Positions 44,844-53,466 of a stretch of 64,000 bases of DNA are shown piece after piece. The DNA is taken from contig NZ_JAODVR010000001.1 of assembly GCF_025399835.1 (NCBI RefSeq), positions 1,860,001 to 1,924,000 on the forward strand, written 5' to 3'. Position 1 is the first letter of the stretch. Each line of letters opens with the position of its first letter. This stretch comes from Haloarchaeobius sp. HME9146. GTDB taxonomy: Archaea; Halobacteriota; Halobacteria; Halobacteriales; Natrialbaceae. The notes beneath the pieces were generated by a model. That model was given only the letters and a program-made list of their open reading frames with translations. It was not told the DNA's origin and did not search any database. Made by a program: the position numbers and the translations under genes.

Positions 44844-45206
44844 ATGGATACCGGCGGGAGGGACGACATGGATCCCTTCTTCGAAGAGTTCGAGAGGTTG
44901 TTCAGCGACGCACTGGGGGGTCGCTTCGATAGCAGCGGTTGGCTATCAGACAGGATTCTCTGGAGCGTATACCAGGAGCAGGACGAGGTGTTCGTCGTCG
45001 CGGACGTCCCAGGCGGGGTCGACCGAGAGGACATCGCGATCCGCTGTACGGGTCGAACCGCGTCGTTGCGGGTGAGCCACCCGTACGCAGGGGAGTGGTC
45101 GGTGTCGCTCCCGACGACCGTCGAGACGAGCCCGGCCAGTACCCGGTACACCAACGGCGTGCTGGAGCTCGTCTTCGAGAGGGCACCGACCGTCACGGTC
45201 GAGTAG
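44844..45206 (+). CDS. Hsp20/alpha-crystallin-like small protein
   Basis: A 120-residue protein with the alpha-crystallin fold. An N-terminal helix rich in Asp/Glu/Phe (DPFFEEFERLFSDALGG) is followed by the beta-sandwich (FVVADVPGGVDREDIAIRC, LRVSHPYAGEWSVSLPTTV and YTNGVLELVFER). The C-terminal IxI anchor is not evident. It could act as a small chaperone or a gas-vesicle-type partner. The ATG at 44844 is chosen from the TATA spacing. Confidence 0.75.
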   Translation: MDTGGRDDMDPFFEEFERLFSDALGGRFDSSGWLSDRILWSVYQEQDEVFVVADVPGGVDREDIAIRCTGRTASLRVSHPYAGEWSVSLPTTVETSPASTRYTNGVLELVFERAPTVTVE

Positions 45207-45321
45207 CCGCTGTTCCCCCGTTCTGCAGGGTCACACGCCTAGCCGGCGCTGTGCCCGTTTTTCGACAGACGGTATCGATTCCACCGAGATATCGACTCCA
45301 CCGAGAGACCGTCTCGCGCAG

Positions 45322-46134
45322 TTAGCGCCGCCGGTCGGCCGCAGCCACGAGGTCGCCGACGCGCCCGGCGTCGACCGGGTTCGTGGTCTCTCCCTCGGTC
45401 TTGAGCGCGGTCCCGACGATGACACCGTCGGCCAGTTCGAGCGTCTGTGCGACGCTGGTCTGGGTGACGCCACTCCCCACGAACAGCGGGGTCTGGGGGA
45501 ATCGCTCGTCGAGCAGGACCCGCGCGTCTTCGAGCACGTCGTGCGAGGTCGGGTCCCCGGTCCCGCTCCCGGAGACGATGATGCCGTCGGCGAGGCCGCG
45601 CTCGCAGGCGTCGGCGAGTTCGGCCTTCAGCGACCGGTCACCGAGCGGTGCGGCGTGTTTGACGCCAACGTCGACGAGGACGGCTACGTCGGCGTCGAGG
45701 CGGTCACGCAGGCGCATCGTCTCGTGGGCCTGGCCCTGGAGGAGCCCCTGGTCGGTGACGGTCGCGCCGACGTGGACGTTGACCCGGACGTAGTCCGCAT
45801 CGACCGCGGCCGCGATGGAGAGGGCGGCCTCGGCGTCGTTCCGCAGGACGTTCACGCCGACGGGGACCTCGACGCTGTCGACGAGGTCCTGGCAGAACGC
45901 GGTCATGGATGCGACCACGTGTTTGGGCACGTCGTCGGGGTAGAACGGGGCGTCACCGAAGTTCTCGACCATGATGCCGTCGACGCCGCCGGCTTCGAGT
46001 GCCCGGGCGTCGGCCAGCATGCGCTCGCGGATGGCCTCGCGGTCGCCCTCGAACCGGGGTGCACCCGGCAGGGGCGGAAGGTGGACCATCCCGATGACCG
46101 GCTTCGCGGTGCCGAAGAGGGTCTCGCAGTTCAT
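45322..46134 (-). CDS. BtpA family TIM-barrel protein
   Basis: A 270-residue (beta/alpha)8 protein of the BtpA family: GMVHLPPLPGAPRF at the start, VDGIMVENFGDAPF, NVHVGATVTDQGLLQGQA and IVSGSGTGDPT near the phosphate end. In cyanobacteria BtpA supports photosystem I; in archaea its role is unknown and may be sugar-related metabolism. The ATG at 46134 (MNCETLFG) is preferred, because further upstream in-frame sequence is antisense to the neighbouring OYE gene. Confidence 0.87.
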   Translation of the reverse strand: MNCETLFGTAKPVIGMVHLPPLPGAPRFEGDREAIRERMLADARALEAGGVDGIMVENFGDAPFYPDDVPKHVVASMTAFCQDLVDSVEVPVGVNVLRNDAEAALSIAAAVDADYVRVNVHVGATVTDQGLLQGQAHETMRLRDRLDADVAVLVDVGVKHAAPLGDRSLKAELADACERGLADGIIVSGSGTGDPTSHDVLEDARVLLDERFPQTPLFVGSGVTQTSVAQTLELADGVIVGTALKTEGETTNPVDAGRVGDLVAAADRRR

Positions 46135-46255
46135 ACTGCCGCGTTGCTCGGCCAGCGCGATAAACGACCCCTTCTGGGCTGGCGGGCGGTGACGGCTACC
46201 GGCAAAGCCGACAGCCTCCGGCACGGGTTTCAAACCCGGTAGCCAACCCCGACCC

Positions 46256-47338
46256 ATGAGCGACCTCTTCAGTTCTCTCACCATACGCGAGACCACGCTC
46301 TCGAACCGGGTGATGGTCTCCCCGATGTGCCAGTACTCCTGCGAGTTCGACGGGCTGGCGACGGCCTGGCACCAGCAACACCTCGGTAGCCGCGCCGTCG
46401 GCGGAGCCGGCCTCGTCATGTCCGAGGCCACCGCGGTCACCCCCGAGGGCCGTATCTCGCCGCGAGACCTCGGTATCTGGAGCCAGGAGCACGCCGACGC
46501 CCTCGCGCCGGTCACCCAGTTCATCCGGACGCAGGGGTCGGTCCCGGCCATCCAGCTCGCCCACGCGGGCCACAAGGGGACGAAGTCGCCCCCGTGGGAC
46601 GGCTCCGAACCTGTCTCGCCCGACGAGGGCGGCTGGGTCGCCCCCTCGCCGTCGGCCGAGGCGTACCCCTACGACGACGACAAGCAGGTCGAGACGATGT
46701 CGACCGAGGATGTCGAACAACTCGTCGACGACTTCGCACAGGCCGCCAGCTACGCGCTGGACGCCGGCTTCGAGGTCGCCGAGGTCCACGCGGCTCACGG
46801 CTACCTGCTCCACGAGTTCCTGTCGCCGGTGACCAACAGGCGCGAGGACCGCTACGGCGGCGACTTCGAGGCGAGAACGAGGATCGTCCGCGAGGTCACC
46901 GAGGCGGTCCGACAGGTGTGGCCCGACGAGAAGCCGGTGTTCGTGCGCGTGTCGGCCACGGACTGGCTCCCGGACCGCGAGTCGTGGGACCTCGACCAGA
47001 CGGCCCGGCTCGCGGGCGACCTCACCGACCTCGGCGTCGACCTCGTCGACGTGTCTGCGGGTGGGCTACACCCGGACCAGCAGCTGCCCGACACCGGCCC
47101 GAACTACCAGGTCCCGTTCGCCGAGCGCGTCGCCGCGGAGACCGAGGCACTCGTCGGGGCTGTCGGTGGCATCACGACCGGCCAGCAGGCCGACGCCCTC
47201 ATCCGGAACGGGCGCGCGGACCTCGCCATCGTCGGCCGGGAACACCTCCGGGACCCCTACTTCACGCTCCACGCCGCCGAGGAACTCGGCCGTGAAGACG
47301 CGGTGGAGTGGCCGGTCCAGTACCGGCGCGCGGTGTAG
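46256..47338 (+). CDS. Old yellow enzyme family oxidoreductase (YqjM-like)
   Basis: A 360-residue FMN enzyme that reduces activated C=C bonds with NAD(P)H. Typical OYE signatures are MVSPMCQYSCEFDG (Cys near the flavin), QLAHAGHKGTKSPP, the active-site His pair in VHAAHGYLLHEFLSP, and VDVSAGGLHPDQ near residue 260. The short N-terminus and Cys in the first block place it in the YqjM class. It is divergent from btpA. Confidence 0.92.
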   Translation: MSDLFSSLTIRETTLSNRVMVSPMCQYSCEFDGLATAWHQQHLGSRAVGGAGLVMSEATAVTPEGRISPRDLGIWSQEHADALAPVTQFIRTQGSVPAIQLAHAGHKGTKSPPWDGSEPVSPDEGGWVAPSPSAEAYPYDDDKQVETMSTEDVEQLVDDFAQAASYALDAGFEVAEVHAAHGYLLHEFLSPVTNRREDRYGGDFEARTRIVREVTEAVRQVWPDEKPVFVRVSATDWLPDRESWDLDQTARLAGDLTDLGVDLVDVSAGGLHPDQQLPDTGPNYQVPFAERVAAETEALVGAVGGITTGQQADALIRNGRADLAIVGREHLRDPYFTLHAAEELGREDAVEWPVQYRRAV

Positions 47339-47439
47339 GGCGGGCTGGCAGTGTCGGCACATAGTTCGCGGGGGACGTTCCGGACCCGTGATAATCCGGG
47401 TCAACTATCATTACCTTCTCGGGAGAAGTTCGAGAACGC

Positions 47440-49104
47440 ATGCCTGCACACGGTCACAACCTCACGGACTACGAGGCACTGCGCGAGAACTTCTCCTGGG
47501 ACGATATCTACGCCGAGGCCGACTGGGACGCCCCGGACCGGCTGAACATCGGCCACGAGGTGTGCGACCGCCACGCCGAGGACCGCTCCCGGGTCGCACT
47601 CTACTACGTGGGGACCGACGGCGAGACGGAGACGGTCCCGTTCTGGGAGCTGCGGGACCGCTCGAACCGGTTCGCGAACGTCCTCGACGACCTCGTCGAC
47701 GAGGGTGACCGCGTCTTCTCGTACATGCCGCGAGTGCCCGAACACTACGTCGCGCTCGTCGGGACACTCAAGACCGGCGCAGTGTGGGGCTCGGTGAACG
47801 AGCGCTTCGGTCCCGACGGCATCTCTTACCGGCTCGACGACTGCGACGCGAAGGTGGTCGTCACGACCGCGAAGAACCGCGACACCATCGACCGGGCGCT
47901 CGAAGACGCTCCTTCCGTCGAGCACGTCATCGTCCTCTCGCGGGACGGCCGTGGCATCCGCCAGGGCGACATCAGCTTCCGGGCGGCCGTGGAAGACGCG
48001 AGCCGCGAGTACGAGCCTGCCGAGACCGGCGGCGAAGACGACGCGCTGCTCTACTACACCAGCGGGACGACCGGGTTGGCCAAAGGTGTCCAGCACAAGC
48101 ATCGCTGGGTCGCGGGCGTCGCGGCCACCCAGCGATTCGCGGTCGACCTCCAGCCGGAGGACTGCTACTGGTCGACGGGCGACCTCGGCTGGCTCACCGG
48201 CCCCATCAACACCCTCGGGGCGTGGTTCTGGGGGGCGACCCTGTTCACCTACGAGGGCGAGTTCGACCCCGAGACCTGGGCCGACCTGCTCGACGAGTAC
48301 CCCATCTCCGTCCTCTTCTCGGTCCCGACCGCCTATCGCATGCTCCGCGCGAACGAGGAGGTCCTCGACGGGAAATCGCTTGACCTGCGCCACGCGCTCT
48401 CCATCGGTGAACCGCTCTCGGGCGGCGTCGTGGAGTGGGCAGAGGACCGCCTCGGCGTGACCGTCCACGACACCTACGGCCAGACCGAGACGGGCAACAT
48501 GATAATCAACAACTACCCGACGATGGATGTCAAGCCCGGCAGCATGGGCCGGCCCCTCCCCGGTATCGAGGCGGCAGTCGTGGACCCCGAGACCGGCGAG
48601 GAGCTGGAGCCGGGCGAGACCGGAGAGATCGCCCAGCGCGGGGACTACCCCTGCTTCTTCGCGGGCTACTGGCAGAAGCCAGAGAAGACCGAGGACTGCT
48701 TTGTCAATGATTGGTACCTCTCGGGCGACCTCGCACACGTGGACGAGGACGGCTACTTCTGGTTCGAGGGCCGGGCCGACGACGTCATCCTCTCCTCGGG
48801 CTACCGCATCGGTCCGTTCGAGGTCGAGTCCTCGCTGGGTGAACACCCCGCCGTCGCCGAGGCCGCCGTGGTTCCTAAGCCCCACGAAGAACGCGGCAAC
48901 ATCGTGAAGGCGTACGTCGTCTGCACCGACGAGTACGAGGGGTCGGATGCCCTCGTGACCGAACTGCAGAACCACGTCAAGGACGAGCTCTCGGCCCACG
49001 AGTACCCGCGCGAGATAGAGTTCGTCGAGGAGCTCCCGAAGACCGTCACCGGGAAGATCCGGCGCACCGAGTTGCGGGACCGGACCGACGACCCGACAGC
49101 CTGA
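47440..49104 (+). CDS. Acetate/medium-chain acyl-CoA synthetase (AMP-forming)
   Basis: A 554-residue adenylate-forming CoA ligase. YYTSGTTGLAKGVQHKHRW (P-loop, near residue 205), YGQTETGNMIINNYP, GDLAHVDEDGYFWFEGRADDVILSSGYRIGPFEVES and PKTVTGKIRRTELR with the catalytic Lys are all visible. WSTGDLGWLTGP is typical of the acetyl/propionyl and medium-chain group. It would supply acyl-CoA for central metabolism or beta-oxidation. Confidence 0.92.
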   Translation: MPAHGHNLTDYEALRENFSWDDIYAEADWDAPDRLNIGHEVCDRHAEDRSRVALYYVGTDGETETVPFWELRDRSNRFANVLDDLVDEGDRVFSYMPRVPEHYVALVGTLKTGAVWGSVNERFGPDGISYRLDDCDAKVVVTTAKNRDTIDRALEDAPSVEHVIVLSRDGRGIRQGDISFRAAVEDASREYEPAETGGEDDALLYYTSGTTGLAKGVQHKHRWVAGVAATQRFAVDLQPEDCYWSTGDLGWLTGPINTLGAWFWGATLFTYEGEFDPETWADLLDEYPISVLFSVPTAYRMLRANEEVLDGKSLDLRHALSIGEPLSGGVVEWAEDRLGVTVHDTYGQTETGNMIINNYPTMDVKPGSMGRPLPGIEAAVVDPETGEELEPGETGEIAQRGDYPCFFAGYWQKPEKTEDCFVNDWYLSGDLAHVDEDGYFWFEGRADDVILSSGYRIGPFEVESSLGEHPAVAEAAVVPKPHEERGNIVKAYVVCTDEYEGSDALVTELQNHVKDELSAHEYPREIEFVEELPKTVTGKIRRTELRDRTDDPTA

Positions 49105-49154
49105 GGGCTAGGCCACGAAATCCGGAAAACAGCGACTCGACGTTCTCTCCGATT

Positions 49155-49454
49155 CTATTCTTCCGTGCGTTCGATGTGGTCGACCTGTTTCTTCTGGACC
49201 GTCATCGCGCCGACCGTCCCGCCGAGGACGAACAGCAACAGGGCTGCCAGGAGCGCGAGTGGCGGGAACAGCACCATCACGAGAATCACCGACCCGAAGC
49301 CGACGAGAATCACTGCCTGGACGAGCCTCGATGTCCTCGCGCGGGCGAGATACAGCGGGAACAGCAGGATCCCTACGATAACCGAACCGAACTCGGCGAG
49401 CCCCCCAAGAACTCGTCGTACGCCTATGGTGCGCGACCCCCCAAATTGTCGCAT
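49155..49454 (-). CDS. Small membrane protein of unknown function
   Basis: A 99-residue protein with two hydrophobic segments (VIVGILLFPLYLARA and VILVGFGSVILVMVLFPPLALLAALLLFVLGGTVGAM) and a charged C-terminus. Nothing identifies a family. It is convergent with the acyl-CoA synthetase gene. Confidence 0.6.
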   Translation of the reverse strand: MRQFGGSRTIGVRRVLGGLAEFGSVIVGILLFPLYLARARTSRLVQAVILVGFGSVILVMVLFPPLALLAALLLFVLGGTVGAMTVQKKQVDHIERTEE

Positions 49455-49599
49455 ACATTAAGCTAAGCCAGCCCAGTTTATCTCGTTTTCCCGGGGATGT
49501 GCGGGTAGTTTCCCGGTAAGTGAGTGATGGGGAGGAGAGTACCGCTCGGTAACCTGGAAATTCAACCAGGGCGGTATAAATCGGGTCCCGTACGACGGT

Positions 49600-50163
49600 T
49601 TAGTCGTCCTTCCACTTGATGGAACAGCCCTGCGACGGCTGCCACTCCAGGTCGACTTCCTCACCGGCCAGCAATGCGTCGATGGCCTCGCGGATGTGGA
49701 ACCGCGTCGGCTCGGCGTCGGGGTTCATCGCGTCGTCGAGGCGGCCCTGGTAGACGAGTTCGAACTCGCCGGCATCCCGCTCGAACAGGAACGGGTCCGG
49801 GGTGCAGACCGCACCGTAGGCACGGGCGACCTCCTGGCTCTCGTCGCGGAGATAGGCGTCGTACTGGATGCGCCCGTCCTCGGCCCACTCCTGCATGGCC
49901 TCGAAGGAGTCGTCGGGGTACTCCTCGGCGTCGTTCGGGTTGATGCCGACGACGGCCACGTCGTCGTACTCGTCGGCGAGCTCGTTCAGGAGGTCGAACT
50001 TGGCCTGCGCGTACGGGCAGTGGTTGCAGGTGAACACGACCAGCAGCCCCTCGTAGTCGCTGAAATCGTCGAGGGAGTAGGTGTTCCCGTCGACGCCGGG
50101 GAGTTCGAAGTCCGGTGCGGCGTCGCCTTTCTGCATGTCGGTGTCGGAGTCGAGCAGAACCAT
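49600..50163 (-). CDS. Thioredoxin-fold redoxin (AhpC/TSA-like)
   Basis: A 187-residue protein of the thioredoxin-fold family that carries a CNHCPYA active site near residue 48. This CxxC placement resembles redoxin-type oxidoreductases rather than classical peroxiredoxins. GDAAPDFELPGVDGNTYSL is the usual N-terminal strand. A Cys near residue 120 (GAVCTPDPF) and a Cys near the end (GCSIKWK) may form a secondary pair. It probably reduces disulfides or hydroperoxides in the cytoplasm. Confidence 0.82.
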   Translation of the reverse strand: MVLLDSDTDMQKGDAAPDFELPGVDGNTYSLDDFSDYEGLLVVFTCNHCPYAQAKFDLLNELADEYDDVAVVGINPNDAEEYPDDSFEAMQEWAEDGRIQYDAYLRDESQEVARAYGAVCTPDPFLFERDAGEFELVYQGRLDDAMNPDAEPTRFHIREAIDALLAGEEVDLEWQPSQGCSIKWKDD

Positions 50164-50265
50164 GTGCGGGAGTAGTCGCGCGCGGTGTTAGTGGTTTTCG
50201 CTCGGGGACACCGGGGAAAGGGTTTTGCCCGGTCGCTCTGCACGAGGTCACAGAGGGTAGAACAC

Positions 50266-50469
50266 ATGGCACTCTCACCCACCGCACTCGGCGCGGGTCT
50301 GGTCTGCTTCCTCGTCGCGGCCATCGCGGTCAGGAACCCCAGGGTCAATGGTCTCCGGGGCGACCTCCCAGACGAGGCGACGACCGTCGAACGGCTCGCC
50401 GCCTACTTCGTCGCAGGCATCCTGTTCCTGTTCGGACTCGTGCTGTTCTATCTCGGCCTCGGGCTCTGA
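50266..50469 (+). CDS. Small two-span membrane protein
   Basis: A 67-residue hydrophobic protein (helices LGAGLVCFLVAAIAV and LAAYFVAGILFLFGLVLFYLGLG). The ATG at 50266 is preferred. No known function; it is divergent from the thioredoxin-like gene. Confidence 0.55.
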   Translation: MALSPTALGAGLVCFLVAAIAVRNPRVNGLRGDLPDEATTVERLAAYFVAGILFLFGLVLFYLGLGL

Positions 50470-50608
50470 GGGCTGGGGTCGGGCGCGGGTGACTCACCGC
50501 ACGGTCCCGCACAGCCTCGCACCTGCCCGCACCTCCGGTTGCTGAAACGACGGGTCCACCACCATATCAGGAGAAAGATACTTCGTGCCGAGGGACACGT
50601 GTTAGTGT

Positions 50609-51016
50609 ATGACAGTGCGCGCGTCGTGGTTCTCGCCGAAGCGGTTCGCCGTCGCCCTGGTCACGGTCGGCATCGGGGCGGTGGCCGGGATGGAGTACGT
50701 CCCGCTGGTCGGCACGTACGTCGGCACCCTTCTCGGCGCGTTCGTCGTCGGCCTCGCGTTCGACGAGAAGCCGACGCTGGAGGCCGGGGTCGCCGCGGTC
50801 ATCGCGGTCTTCGGCGTCAGTCTGGTGGCGAAGGTCATCGGCGACGGCCTCATCGCGGCCATCATCGGCCTCATCACGCTGAACCCACAGGCGCTCGCCA
50901 TCTCGGCCGGGCTGAGCTTCGCGACTGGCACCTTCGGGGCCCACTTCGGCAACGACCTTCGCGACGGGCTCACCAGACCCGTCGACGAGTCTGGCCGGCT
51001 GCCCGACGACCGGTAG
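50609..51016 (+). CDS. Small membrane protein (DUF456-like)
   Basis: A 135-residue protein with three or four hydrophobic segments rich in Gly and Ala (VGIGAVAGMEYVPLVGTYVG, LLGAFVVGLAF and AVIAVFGVSLVAKV) and a hydrophilic C-terminus. The Gly-rich helices resemble the small DUF456-like family, but the match is weak. The subtilase gene follows about 60 bases later on the same strand. Confidence 0.55.
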   Translation: MTVRASWFSPKRFAVALVTVGIGAVAGMEYVPLVGTYVGTLLGAFVVGLAFDEKPTLEAGVAAVIAVFGVSLVAKVIGDGLIAAIIGLITLNPQALAISAGLSFATGTFGAHFGNDLRDGLTRPVDESGRLPDDR

Positions 51017-51076
51017 GTGCTTACCCGACATGACACACCACTCCGAAACAGCACGCGACCGGAACACTTCACGACC

Positions 51077-52330
51077 ATGAACGAGAGAGACACCGAGGGA
51101 TGGTCACGCCGCGACCTGCTCAAGAGCGCCGCGACGGGTGGCGTCCTCGTCGGACTGGGTGCCGTCGTCCTCGACCGGATGGACCGCTACATCGTCGGGG
51201 CGCGGGAGGCCGACGCTGCCACTGCCGCCGCGTCTGTCTCGGACGTGCACCACGAGCGCATCGAACTCGGTGGGGACTCCCCGCTGACGCTCATCGTGGG
51301 AGCCTACTCGGAGACCAGCAGCCAGTCACTGCGCACCCGCGAGGACGTGGCGTTCGTCCAGCGCGACCGCAGGCTGACGCTCTACTCGACACCCGGCGAC
51401 GCCACCAGCGACCGCGCCACGGCTGGCGACCAGATTCTCCCGTGGGGCATCGACCGCGTCGACGCCGACGTGGCCCACGACGAGGGCGCGAAGGGTGAGG
51501 GGGTCCACGTGGGTATCATCGACAGCGGCATCGACGCGAGCCATCCCGACATCGAGGCGAACCTCGCGGACCCCTCGGACGATGGGAACCACCGTGCGTG
51601 GGCGGAGTGCCGGGGTGAGGACTGCACCCACCCGTGGTCGGACGATGGTGGCCACGGAACCCACGTCGCGGGCACCGTCGCTGCCCGGGCCGGTGACGGC
51701 GGTATCGTCGGCGTCGCCCCGGACGCGACCCTGCACGCGCTGAAGGTGTGCGGGGCCGGTGGTGGCTGCCGAACCTCCGACATCGTCGCGGCTATCCGAT
51801 ACGCGGCCGACCAGGGCTGGGACGTGGTGAACCTGAGTCTCGGGTCGGCACAGCCGTCGCCGGCGCTGCAGGCCGCCGGGCAGTACGCCCGTGGCGCAGG
51901 GACTCTCCTCGTCGCGGCCGCCGGCAACCGGGGCCAGCCGGACTCGGTGGGCTACCCCGCGGCCTACGACGAGTTCGTCGCCGTCTCCGCGACCGACATC
52001 GACGACGAGATCGCCTCGTTCTCCTCGACCGGTCCGGAGGTGGACATCGCGGCTCCCGGCAAGGGCGTCTGCTCGGCCCTCGTGGACGGGTACGGCGTCC
52101 GCGACGGCACGTCGATGGCGTCGCCCCATGTGACCGGGGCTGTCGCACAGCTCCTTGCCGCCGGGTACTCCCCGGAAGCGGCCCTCGAGGAGCTCGCCGC
52201 GACAGCCGAGGACCTCGGACTGACGAGCGACGAACAGGGAGCCGGCCTCCTCGACGTGGCGGCGTCGCTGGGCTACGACTCCGGCGACGACGGCACCGGC
52301 GACGGGACGAGCTGTCCACCCGGGGCGTGA
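51077..52330 (+). CDS. Subtilisin-like serine protease (halolysin-type), Tat-exported
   Basis: A 417-residue secreted S8 protease. SRRDLLKSAATGG near residue 10 is a twin-arginine signal, so it is exported folded. A propeptide-like region runs to about residue 110. The catalytic triad is visible: Asp in GIIDSGIDASH, His in GGHGTHVAGT and Ser in DGTSMASPHVTG, with the oxyanion Asn in AAAGNRG. The mature part has six Cys residues, two inside an insertion before the catalytic His. There is no long C-terminal domain, only a short Gly/Asp/Pro tail. The ATG at 51077 is preferred to longer in-frame starts. Confidence 0.92.
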   Translation: MNERDTEGWSRRDLLKSAATGGVLVGLGAVVLDRMDRYIVGAREADAATAAASVSDVHHERIELGGDSPLTLIVGAYSETSSQSLRTREDVAFVQRDRRLTLYSTPGDATSDRATAGDQILPWGIDRVDADVAHDEGAKGEGVHVGIIDSGIDASHPDIEANLADPSDDGNHRAWAECRGEDCTHPWSDDGGHGTHVAGTVAARAGDGGIVGVAPDATLHALKVCGAGGGCRTSDIVAAIRYAADQGWDVVNLSLGSAQPSPALQAAGQYARGAGTLLVAAAGNRGQPDSVGYPAAYDEFVAVSATDIDDEIASFSSTGPEVDIAAPGKGVCSALVDGYGVRDGTSMASPHVTGAVAQLLAAGYSPEAALEELAATAEDLGLTSDEQGAGLLDVAASLGYDSGDDGTGDGTSCPPGA

Positions 52331-52389
52331 GCCCGGCCTGCCGTCGCTGGAGGTCCACGCTTATTACCCACCATCCCGAGGGTTCGCCT

Positions 52390-52884
52390 ATGCCCGAACT
52401 CACCATCTCTCCGGAACAGCAGGAGTTCCTCGAATCGGTCCGAAGCGAGATACAGGCCGAGGTTCGGTACGGCCACGTCAGACCCCAGGACGCGCTCCAG
52501 TACCTCATCGACCACTACGACGGCGACGACATCGACCTCGAGGTCGACGGTGCCGCGGCGTCGCCCGCCCAGACCGAGGCGGTCGACTGGTCGAGTGACG
52601 AAGTAGACGCCGACGAGGAGCAGGAGGCCGCCGAAGCGGTCTCGGCCGCGGACTCTGACGAGGACGCGACCGCCGAAGCCGACGGCGGCGCGACCACCGA
52701 CTCGACCCCTGACAGTGGCGAGGACCGCCTCAACGCCATGATGAACCTCATGGACACCCACGAGGACAAGTGGCGCGAGGCGAGCAAGGAGGACGCCCGG
52801 TACGAGGTGGACATGCCCGACGGGACGACCGAGTACGTCCAGACGAAAGACGACGTGCGAGCACACCTGTTCAAGAACTACTGA
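52390..52884 (+). CDS. Acidic protein of unknown function
   Basis: A 164-residue protein. The N-terminal 45 residues are helical (LTISPEQQEFLESVRSEIQAEV then HVRPQDALQYLIDHY). A long Asp/Glu/Ala-rich linker follows, and then a more conserved-looking tail (DGTTEYVQTKDDVRAHLFKNY). It resembles a two-part helical protein with a flexible acidic bridge. No family is recognised. Confidence 0.6.
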   Translation: MPELTISPEQQEFLESVRSEIQAEVRYGHVRPQDALQYLIDHYDGDDIDLEVDGAAASPAQTEAVDWSSDEVDADEEQEAAEAVSAADSDEDATAEADGGATTDSTPDSGEDRLNAMMNLMDTHEDKWREASKEDARYEVDMPDGTTEYVQTKDDVRAHLFKNY

Positions 52885-52975
52885 GGCCGTCTTGGCCTGA
52901 CCGACAGGGTCGACACACCGGCGAAGCGCGACGGTGAAGAAACGCTTTTGAGGCACCCACGTGGTGTTGGGTAGT

Positions 52976-53464
52976 ATGAGCGCACGGGACGACCTGCTCG
53001 AACTGCTGCTGGAGAACGCTCGTCACACGACGGCGGACCTCGCCCGGATGACCGACATGACCGAGGAGGAGGTAGCAGCAGCGGTCGCGGCGCTCGAAGA
53101 CGAGGGCGTCGTCCGTGGCTACCAGGCCATCGTCGACTGGGACGAGACCGACCGCGAACTCGTTCGCGCGACGGTCGAACTCAACGTCACGCTCGACCGC
53201 GAGACGAGCTACCAGGACATCGCAGAGCGCATCGCGCGCTTCCCGCAGGTGAAGACCCTGCGGCTCGTCAGCGGCGACTACGACTTCCTGATGGAGGTCG
53301 AAGACGAGTCGATGCACGACGTCTCCATCTTCATCTCGGAGAAGGTCGCACCCGTGCCAGAGGTCACCCAGACGGTCACCCACTACGTCATGACGACGTA
53401 CAAGGACCGGGGTGTCACCTTCGGTGACGGCGACGACGACGACCGCCTCTCCGTCTCACCGTGA
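52976..53464 (+). CDS. Lrp/AsnC family transcription regulator
   Basis: A 162-residue regulator. The N-terminal helix-turn-helix is DDLLELLLENARHTTADLARMTDMTEEEVAAAVAALEDEGVVRGY, and the C-terminal RAM ligand domain follows. It likely senses an amino acid. Its TGA overlaps a GTG at 53461 and lies just before the aminotransferase ATG at 53467, so the two genes form an operon and the regulator may control it. Confidence 0.9.
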   Translation: MSARDDLLELLLENARHTTADLARMTDMTEEEVAAAVAALEDEGVVRGYQAIVDWDETDRELVRATVELNVTLDRETSYQDIAERIARFPQVKTLRLVSGDYDFLMEVEDESMHDVSIFISEKVAPVPEVTQTVTHYVMTTYKDRGVTFGDGDDDDRLSVSP

Positions 53465-53466
53465 CA

